From CAWALV01 sp963782965 (GTDB taxonomy: Bacteria; Actinomycetota; Actinomycetes; Acidothermales; Acidothermaceae), in the NCBI GenBank assembly GCA_963782965.1, contig CAWALV010000006.1, positions 1,054,001 to 1,118,000 on the forward strand: a DNA stretch of 64,000 nucleotides, written 5' to 3'. The translations under genes were made by a program, and so were the position numbers. Positions 33,617 through 40,616 of the stretch are shown here, piece after piece. Every line of letters begins with the position of its first letter. Position 1 is the first letter of the stretch. The notes beneath the pieces were generated by a model, which was not told the DNA's origin, did not search any database, and saw only the letters and a program-made list of their open reading frames with translations.

Positions 33617-34864
33617 TCAGGCGGGCTTGATGACGAGGACGACGTTGTGGCCGCCGAAGCCGAACGAGTTCGAAATCGCGGCGCCCTCGCGCAGCGGCTT
33701 CGCATCGACGGTGACGATGTCGAGGTCGACGTCGTCGTCCTGGTCGTCGAGGTTCAACGTGGCGGGCACGATGTGCTCGCTGATCGAGAGCAGCGTCGCG
33801 ATCGCCTCCACGGCGCCTGCGGCGCCGAGCAGGTGGCCGAGCGCCGACTTCGGTGCGGTGACGACGACGGAGTCGGCTGCCGAGCCGAACACGGTCCGGA
33901 CGGCGAGTGCCTCCGCCGTGTCACCGACCGGTGTCGAGGTGGCGTGCGCGTTGATATGCACGATGTCGGACGCCGAGAGGTCGGCGTCGGCGAGGGCGAG
34001 CCGCAACGCCTGGACGACGCCGCGGCCTTCCGGATCGGGCGCTGCGATGTGGTACCCGTCGGAGGACATTCCGGCACCGGCGATCTCGCCGAGGACCGTC
34101 GCGCCGCGCGCGGCGGCGTACTCGGCGGCCTCCAACACGACAGCGCCGGCACCTTCACCCATCAAGAAGCCGTCGCGCGCTTTGTCGTACGGCCGTGAAG
34201 CACGCTCGGGTTCGTCGTTGCGCGTGGTCATGGCGCGCATCGAAGCGAACGCTGCGAGCGGTAACGGGTGGATCGCTGCTTCGGTACCCCCGCAGACCAC
34301 GACATCGGCTTGTCCCGAACGGATCATCTCCAGGCCGTAGGCGATCGCCTCTGCACCGGAGGCACACGCGCTCACCGGTGTGTGCACGCCCGCCCGCGCC
34401 TGTAGGTCGAGACCGACCGCCGCGGCCGGCCCGTTCGGCATGAGCATCGGTACGGTGTGCGGCGAAACACGACGGGGGCCCTTCTCCCGCAACACGTCGT
34501 AGGAGTTGAGCAGCGTCGTCACACCACCGATGCCGGAGGCGAAGACCACGCCGAGACGCAGCTTGTCGACGTCCGGCTGGCCGGCCTGGGCCCAGGCCTC
34601 CCGCGCCGCGATGAGGGCGAACTGCTGGGACCGGTCGAGCGTGCGAGCCTCGACCCGCTCCAACTTCTCGAGCGGGTCGACAGCGACCCGGGCCGCGATC
34701 CGAACCGGCAGTTCGGCGGCCCACTCCTCGGTCAACGCCCGCGCGCCCGACTTGCCTGCCAGCAAGGCGTTCCACGTACTCGCGACATCGCCGCCGAGCG
34801 GCGTCGTCGCACCCATCCCGGTGACGACGACGCGGCGCCTGGACTCATGCGCTGATGCAGTCAC
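33617..34864 (-). CDS. fabF: 3-oxoacyl-[acyl-carrier-protein] synthase II
   Basis: 415 residues starting at GTG 34864, after GAGGAG. A longer upstream reading exists but lacks homology. It has the catalytic cysteine (SACASGAEA), two histidines (NAHATSTPVGD and ALGHLLGAAG) and the VTGMGATTPLGGD start of KAS enzymes. It extends acyl-ACP by condensation with malonyl-ACP. It follows acpP and precedes accD. Confidence 0.96.
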   Translation of the reverse strand: MTASAHESRRRVVVTGMGATTPLGGDVASTWNALLAGKSGARALTEEWAAELPVRIAARVAVDPLEKLERVEARTLDRSQQFALIAAREAWAQAGQPDVDKLRLGVVFASGIGGVTTLLNSYDVLREKGPRRVSPHTVPMLMPNGPAAAVGLDLQARAGVHTPVSACASGAEAIAYGLEMIRSGQADVVVCGGTEAAIHPLPLAAFASMRAMTTRNDEPERASRPYDKARDGFLMGEGAGAVVLEAAEYAAARGATVLGEIAGAGMSSDGYHIAAPDPEGRGVVQALRLALADADLSASDIVHINAHATSTPVGDTAEALAVRTVFGSAADSVVVTAPKSALGHLLGAAGAVEAIATLLSISEHIVPATLNLDDQDDDVDLDIVTVDAKPLREGAAISNSFGFGGHNVVLVIKPA

Positions 34865-34975
34865 GGAAGTAGCTCCTCGGGGGCTTGTGCTCGTAACGGG
34901 CGAGCACGCCGACCCACGCACCTCGGCGGGGCCGGCACCGCTCGTCGTCGATGGTCATGCCGGTGCGGCCGCACG

Positions 34976-35230
34976 TCAGGCGGAGACGCCGGCCTTCTCG
35001 ATGTAGGTGACGGCGTCGCCGACGGTCTTTAAGTTCTTGACGTCGTCGTCGGGGATGCGCACGCCGAACTTCTCCTCGGCGGCGACGACGACTTCGACCA
35101 TCGACAGCGAGTCGACGTCGAGGTCGTCGGTGAAGCTCTTGTCCAGCTGGACGTCTGCGGCCGGAATGCCGGCGACCTCGTTCACGATCTCTGCGAGACC
35201 GGCGAGGATCTCCTGCTGGGAGAGGGCCAT
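34976..35230 (-). CDS. acpP: Acyl carrier protein
   Basis: 84 residues with the phosphopantetheine serine in DLDVDSLSMVEV. AAGGAG precedes ATG 35230. It carries the growing acyl chain for FabD, FabH and FabF, whose genes flank it. It has the usual acidic composition and normal length. Confidence 0.97.
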   Translation of the reverse strand: MALSQQEILAGLAEIVNEVAGIPAADVQLDKSFTDDLDVDSLSMVEVVVAAEEKFGVRIPDDDVKNLKTVGDAVTYIEKAGVSA

Positions 35231-35282
35231 GGTTGTGCTCCTTACCTTCGGGTGGGTGGGTTGACGTGCAGGTCGCGCGAGA

Positions 35283-36287
35283 TCAGGGGATCTCGACGAC
35301 CTGCGCGGCGTAGGTGAGACCGGCTCCGAAGCCGATCAGCAGTGCGGGTTGGCCGCTTTCGACCTCGCCGCGCTCGAGCAGGGCCGACAGTGCCAACGGG
35401 ATAGAGGCGGACGACGTGTTGCCCTGCGTTTCCATGTCGCGGGCGACCACTGTGTGCGGTGACAGCTTCAGCGACTTCGTGAGGGACTCGACGATGCGGA
35501 GGTTCGCCTGGTGCGGCACGAACGCGGCAAGCTCCTCGATGCTCACGCCCGCGGCTTCGAGCGCGCGTCGTGCGACTGGCGCCATGTGGGTGACCGCCCA
35601 GCGGAACACCGTCTGCCCGGCCATCCGCAGTGCCACCGGCGGTAGGGATTCACCTGTGGCGAGCGCGTGCTGCACCTCGATGTAGCTCGGCTCCTGGGTG
35701 ATGGTCTTCGACTGCGCGCCGTCGCTGCCCCACACCACGGGTCCGATTCCTGGCGTCTGCGAAGCAGAGACGACCGCTGCACCCGCGCCGTCGCCGAAGA
35801 GGAACGCCATGCCGCGGTCGTGCGGGTCGATGAAGTCGGTCATCTTCTCGGCGCCGATGACGACGACATGCTTCGCGGTGCCGGCACGGATCGCGTCGTT
35901 CGCAACCGACAGGGCGTAGCTGAATCCGGCGCACGCGGCGTTCAAGTCGAACGCGCCGGCCTTCGTCGCGCCGAGGCGGTCCTGCACCTCGTTCGATCCG
36001 CCGGGCGTCTGGTAGGGGTGCGAGCAGGTTGCGAGCAGCACGAGGTCGAGTTCACTCGCCGCGACGCCCGAGGCTGCGACCGCTTTCGCGGCAGCACTCG
36101 TCGCCATGTCGACCACGGATTCGTCGGGCGCGGCGAAGCGGCGGGTGATGATGCCGCTGCGCTCGCGAATCCACTGGTCGGTGGAGTCGATGTTCTTGCA
36201 GATCTCTTCGTTGGTGACGACACGGTTCGGGCGGTGTTCGCCGAGTGCCACGATCCGTGCTCCGGGCGCGCCCTGCTGAATCCTCAT
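35283..36287 (-). CDS. fabH: 3-oxoacyl-[acyl-carrier-protein] synthase III
   Basis: 334 residues. The catalytic triad is visible as C in NAACAGFSYAL, H in FVPHQANLRI and N in GNTSSASIP. It starts the fatty acid chain by condensing an acyl-CoA primer with malonyl-ACP, and in actinomycetes it uses branched primers. It starts at ATG 36287, two bases after the stop of fabD, so it is co-transcribed. Confidence 0.96.
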   Translation of the reverse strand: MRIQQGAPGARIVALGEHRPNRVVTNEEICKNIDSTDQWIRERSGIITRRFAAPDESVVDMATSAAAKAVAASGVAASELDLVLLATCSHPYQTPGGSNEVQDRLGATKAGAFDLNAACAGFSYALSVANDAIRAGTAKHVVVIGAEKMTDFIDPHDRGMAFLFGDGAGAAVVSASQTPGIGPVVWGSDGAQSKTITQEPSYIEVQHALATGESLPPVALRMAGQTVFRWAVTHMAPVARRALEAAGVSIEELAAFVPHQANLRIVESLTKSLKLSPHTVVARDMETQGNTSSASIPLALSALLERGEVESGQPALLIGFGAGLTYAAQVVEIP

Positions 36288-36289
36288 GG

Positions 36290-37489
36290 CTACATCACGA
36301 CCTTCGGATGAAGCCGGGCAAGGGGCTGCCCGGGAGAGACCGGGTCACCGTTTTCGGCGAGCCATTCCACCAAGGTTCCGCCGTGTACTGCAACGACGTC
36401 CTGCGCTTCTCGCCGCGTGACCACCCGGCCCAGGATCGCCCCCGCCGGGACGACGTCGCCGAGCTGGGCCTCGCTGACTTCGAACGTGCCGGCGAGGGGG
36501 GCGACGAGCAGCCGCCAGGACGGTGTGGCGCTGAACTCGATGTCGTGGCGGTGCCGCTGGATGAGGTCTCGTGCGGCGTCGACGTCGTCCGGAGTCTTCA
36601 GCGCCAGCGTCTCGACGCCCGGCAGCGCCCGCTTGACCAACCCGGCGAGGGTCCCCGCCGGCGGCAGCTCGATGACGGCGCTGACGCCGAGTGCAGCGAG
36701 GGTGCGCATGCACTGGTCCCAGCGAACGGGTGCGGCCACCTGGCGCACCATCCGGTCGAGGAAGTCACGGCCGTGCTGCACGACCGTGCCATCGGCATTG
36801 GAGAGCAGCCGGGTGCCGGGCTCGCTGACAACGACGCCGGGCGCGAGTTCGGCCAGCCGAGCGACCGCCGACCCCATGTGTTCGGTGTGGAACGCGCCCG
36901 CGACGGCGAGCGGCCGCAGTCGCGCGCCCGCCGGCGGATCGGCGGCGAGGGCCGCCAGCTGCTCGGTGGTACCCGCTGCGACGATCTGCCCGGCGCCGTT
37001 GATGTTGGCCGGGGTGACGCCGTGCTCGGCGAGTTTGTCGAGAACCACCTTCTCGTCGCCGCCGAGAAGCGCGGTCATGCCGGTGTCGCGTACGGCGGCG
37101 GCCTTGGCCATCGCCCGGCCGCGTTCGCGCACCAGCACCAGCGCAGCTTCGGGGGTGAGAACGCCCGCGAGCGCCGCCGCCGTCAGCTCGCCGACGCTGT
37201 GGCCGGCGACCGCAGCGACGTTGGCGGCCACCTCGTCGAGCGAGGCGCCGGGCACGTCGCCGTCGAACAGCGTCGACGCCGCGGCCAGCCCGGTGCCGAC
37301 GAGAAGCGGCTGGGCGACGGCGGTGTCTTTGATCTCTTCGGCGTCGGCCTTCTTGCCGAGGTAGGCAAGGTCGATGTCGAGGACCGCTGACCACCAGGTG
37401 ACCGCGTCTGCGATCCCAGGCACGTCCAGCCAGGGCGCGAGCAAACCGGGAACTTGGGCCCCTTGACCGGGAGCCAGGATGGCGAGCAC
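36290..37489 (-). CDS. fabD: Malonyl-CoA:ACP transacylase with a C-terminal biotinyl/lipoyl-like domain
   Basis: About 399 residues. GTG 37489 is chosen because the family starts VLAILAPGQGAQVPG and a GGTGG lies five bases before. The acyltransferase part (residues 1-300) has the active-site serine in GHSVGE. The C-terminal ~60 residues look like a barrel-sandwich hybrid: VSEAQLGDVVPAGAILGRV, a middle strand TRREAQDVVAVHGGT and ENGDPVSPGQPLARL. The modified lysine of biotin or lipoyl domains is missing. It loads malonate on ACP. The extra domain is unusual for FabD, and its function is unknown. Confidence 0.93.
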   Translation of the reverse strand: MLAILAPGQGAQVPGLLAPWLDVPGIADAVTWWSAVLDIDLAYLGKKADAEEIKDTAVAQPLLVGTGLAAASTLFDGDVPGASLDEVAANVAAVAGHSVGELTAAALAGVLTPEAALVLVRERGRAMAKAAAVRDTGMTALLGGDEKVVLDKLAEHGVTPANINGAGQIVAAGTTEQLAALAADPPAGARLRPLAVAGAFHTEHMGSAVARLAELAPGVVVSEPGTRLLSNADGTVVQHGRDFLDRMVRQVAAPVRWDQCMRTLAALGVSAVIELPPAGTLAGLVKRALPGVETLALKTPDDVDAARDLIQRHRHDIEFSATPSWRLLVAPLAGTFEVSEAQLGDVVPAGAILGRVVTRREAQDVVAVHGGTLVEWLAENGDPVSPGQPLARLHPKVVM

Positions 37490-37594
37490 GGATTCCACCT
37501 TGCCGAGAAAGAGGGGCCGGCGTCCTTGCCAGCGGGGACCAAGTCAGCATCGCCGCTTTGGAGGAAACCTACAACCTCGGCTGGACGCGCGTAA

Positions 37595-37964
37595 CCACTG
37601 CCCCGTGCGTTGACCGAAGCTGCCACCCGGGCGCGCGTGGACAAGGGCCACCTTTCTCGCATGGAGGGGGGCCGCTTGGAGCCGACGGTTGCGCTCGCGC
37701 AGCAAGTGCTCGGCGGGATGGGCAAGCAGCTACGGCTCGGGATCGAAGAGCTCGATGCGGACCTCGATGTCGAGTTCGCGCGCATGCGGGGCGTGCCGCT
37801 CCGGGACCGGTTGGCAGATGTGGAGCTCGTCATGGGCAGCCTGCTGGCCCGGTTTCGCGCCGCCGGCGTCGCGTATGTGCTGGAGGGCGACGTTGCCGCG
37901 GCGTTCCACGGCGCCCCTTGCCGGCCACGCCGACTCGATGTGGCTCGGCTGGTCGGTCGACTGC
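37595..37964 (+). pseudogene. Truncated XRE-type HTH plus nucleotidyltransferase-like gene remnant
   Basis: From a stop at 37592, an open frame reads VDKGHLSRMEGGRLEPTVA, the second half of an XRE helix-turn-helix, then a helical linker (DADLDVEFARMRGVPLRDRL) and a piece resembling a nucleotidyltransferase-like domain (VAYVLEGDVAAAFHGAPCRPR). The first HTH helix is missing, the nucleotidyltransferase part stops early, and it runs into antisense of fasR. It probably is the remains of a gene inserted between fasR and fabD on the opposite strand. TTG 37610 is the only plausible start, so a short live protein cannot be ruled out. Confidence 0.5.
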
Positions 37965-39144
37965 TCACCCTCCCGCCAGCCGACCGAGCACCAGGGCGAG
38001 GTGCAGCGTGAAAGCGTCGCGTGGTTCGGTGGCGACGTACCCGGTCACGTCGCTGGCCCGGCGCAGCCGGTAACGCACGGTGTTGGTGTGCACGAACAGT
38101 GCTCTGGCGGTGGCTTCTAGCGAGCCTGCGTGTTCGAGGTAGGTCGCCACCGTCTCGACGAGCCCTCCTCCCGCCGCGACCAGCGGCCGGTAGACGTGCT
38201 CGAGGAGGTGCGCACGTGCCGACTCGTCGCCGTCGATCGCGCGTTCGGGCAGCAGATCGCTGGCGAGCACCGGGCGGGGCAGCGACGTGCGGGCGCGTGC
38301 CGCGCGCACCCCGGCGAGGGTGTCCTGCGCGGATCGCACAGCCAAGCAGCAGGTCGGACGTCGGCGGGCCGATGACGACCGGGCCGGGGCCGAACTGTGC
38401 GAGCAACGCCCGCGACGCGTGCATCGGGTCGGCGATACCGCCGAGGATCGCGACGAGCCGGTCGCCCTGGACCGCGGCGAGCACGTCGAGCCCGGCGTGC
38501 CGGGCCGCCCGGCGCACGCCGTCCACGACGACCTCCGGCTCGTCGTGCGGTGGCGTGCCGATGATCACCGTCACCGACTCGGGCGAACCCCAGCCGAGCG
38601 CGGCGGCCCGCGAGCGCAACGCCTCGTCGGCCTCGCCGCGCATCAGGGCGTCGACGACCATGGCCTCGAGCCGGGCGTCCCAGGCGCCGCGTGCCTCGGC
38701 CGCTTGTGCGTACACCTGGGCGGCGGCGAAGGCGACCTCGCGGGCGTAGACGAGGACCGCTTCGCGCAATTCGGGAGCGCGACCGGGAGAGGCGACCCGG
38801 TCGGCGGCTTCCTCGACCGTGTCGATGGTGATCCGTACCAGCTCGACGGTCTGTTGCAGGCTCACCGTCCGGGCGAGCTCGCGCGGCGCCGTGCCGAAGA
38901 CCTCCCCGGTGATCTCGCGGTGGCGATCCGGATGCTTGAACCACTCGACGAAGGCCGCGATGCCGGCCTGAGCGACGAGGCCGACCCACGAACGGCTCTC
39001 TGCCGGCATGGCGCGGTACCAGGGGAGCGTCTCCTCCATCCGCCCGATCGCGGCGCGGGCGAGGTCGCCGGTGGCGCGCTCCAGGGCGCGCGCGGTCGCC
39101 GCGCGGGCGCGGGTGGAGGAGCCGGCTGACGCAGCGGAAGCCAC
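37965..39144 (-). pseudogene. fasR: FasR-like fatty acid synthesis regulator with a single-base frameshift
   Basis: The first frame, from GTG 39144, encodes about 265 residues ending near TSDLLLG. The downstream match resumes one base over as AVRSAQDTLAGVRAAR and runs to 37965, ending in a PucR-type HTH (SLEATARALFVHTNTVRYRLRRA). One extra base near 38340-38350 would explain it. In actinomycetes FasR activates the fabD-fabH-acpP-fabF operon directly downstream, and the same order occurs here. If the shift is real the regulator has lost its DNA-binding end. Confidence 0.82.
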
Positions 39145-39172
39145 GTCCAGATTGTGGCGGACCTGCTGCTCG

Positions 39173-39704
39173 CTAAGCCAGGTCGCGGGCGTTCAACGGG
39201 AAGACGCGCCGCCACGGCGCGATGAGCGCGGTGTACTCACCCCGGCGCAAGGCGGGTCGCGCGTATGCCGCAGCCAGCGCGTCGCGCACCGACTTGAGCG
39301 CGATGTCGATCACCGAGGCGTGCAGGCCACTTGGGGACGACGACGAGCCGCCGGCTCCGGGCACCGCCGGAGAAGCCGAGATTCTGGGTCCAGCTCGCGG
39401 ACTCGAAGTGGCTGGCCACCTCTTGCCGGGCGAGCACGTCGTCGAACGCCGCGTCGACCCCGTCGAAAGCCGCCAGGACCTCCACGATGAGGGGCGAGTC
39501 GGGGGCGAGCGCCCGAGCGCGGGCCGCCGCGAGATAAGGCGTGTTACGCCAGCCGAGGGCCAACCGCGTGACCTCCGCGTCGCGTAGCAGCGGCGCGCGC
39601 CGTCTGATGGCCACGATCTCGGCTCGGTTGGGATGGGTGTCGAGGGAGAGCAGTTGCGCGGGCCCGGAGTGGCGTCGCGACCACGACGACGGCAAGAGCG
39701 ACAT
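39173..39704 (-). pseudogene. Unrecognised protein with an apparent frameshift
   Basis: From ATG 39704 (GAAGGA upstream) one frame encodes SLLPSSWSRRHSGPAQLL to RRLVVVP near 39335. The C-terminal part continues in the next frame as SGLHASVIDIALKSVRDAL and ends LNARDLA at 39173. Removing one base in the CCCAAG run (plus-strand about 39330) joins them into a protein of about 176 residues. I do not recognise the family. The reading of both halves has normal codon use. It sits directly upstream of fasR in the same direction. Confidence 0.55.
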
Positions 39705-39865
39705 GCGCAGGATCCTTCGTACTCGGGCGGGACGCGGGGGAGCGCGATGCCATCTTGCTGCACCGGGCGCCCCAGGAGTAGTGCCGACCGGACAAACCAT
39801 CCGAGGTCCACCCGAGGCGACCACGGCGGGGTGACTCACGGTGGCTAGATGATTCACTGATCCCT

Positions 39866-40582
39866 GTGCGTGTCGACGTCCGCCCCGCGGCTTCCCGCTT
39901 CGAGACCCGCACCGACTGGCTCGTCTCCCGACACTCGTTCTCCTACGGGCCGCACTACGACCCGGACAACACCAGCTTCGGCGTCCTGCTCGCCAGCAAC
40001 GACGACGAACTCGCACCCGGCGGCGGGTTCGGCGATCATCCGCACCGCGGCGTCGAGATCGTGACCTGGGTGACCGAAGGGGCGCTCCGGCACACCGACG
40101 ATCTCGGCTCCGACCAGGTCGTGAGCCCGGGGATGCTGCAGCGACTCTCCGCCGGCAGCGGGGTCCGGCACAGCGAAGTGAACGCGACGGGAAGCGTCGC
40201 CCGCTACGTGCAGATGTGGGTCGTGGACGACGACCAAGCGCGACCGGACTACGCGGTGGCCGAGGCCCCTGCGAGCCGGGGTGCCTTCGTTGCGCTCGCC
40301 TCGGGTTCGGCCCCAGCTCCGTTGCGCCTCCGCCAGGCGGCGGCCACCTTGCTGGTGGCGCAGATCGCGGTCGGTGGAGCCGCGACATTGCGCGGGGGAC
40401 GGTTCACCCACCTGTTCGTGACGCGAGGTTCGATCACTGCAGGCCCGGCGTCACTGGCCGAAGGCGACGCCGCGCGGATCTCCGATGCGGGTGACCTCGT
40501 CGTCCGCGCCGATGCGGGCACCGGCGCGCAGGTGCTTGCCTGGGTGATGGACGCGCAGGCCTGGCGGCCGCCGGCCCGGTAG
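39866..40582 (+). CDS. Pirin family protein
   Basis: 238 residues in a two-cupin arrangement. The N-terminal cupin holds the metal-site motif GDHPHRGVEIVTWV and the second HSEVNATG, matching pirin proteins (iron ligands His/His/Glu). Bacterial pirins act as quercetinases or bind partner proteins. GTG 39866 is the start. It ends 34 bp from the convergent aceE gene. Confidence 0.9.
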   Translation: MRVDVRPAASRFETRTDWLVSRHSFSYGPHYDPDNTSFGVLLASNDDELAPGGGFGDHPHRGVEIVTWVTEGALRHTDDLGSDQVVSPGMLQRLSAGSGVRHSEVNATGSVARYVQMWVVDDDQARPDYAVAEAPASRGAFVALASGSAPAPLRLRQAAATLLVAQIAVGGAATLRGGRFTHLFVTRGSITAGPASLAEGDAARISDAGDLVVRADAGTGAQVLAWVMDAQAWRPPAR

Positions 40583-40616
40583 GCGCGGTAGGCGGGGACG
40601 GGTCGAACCGGCCGGA

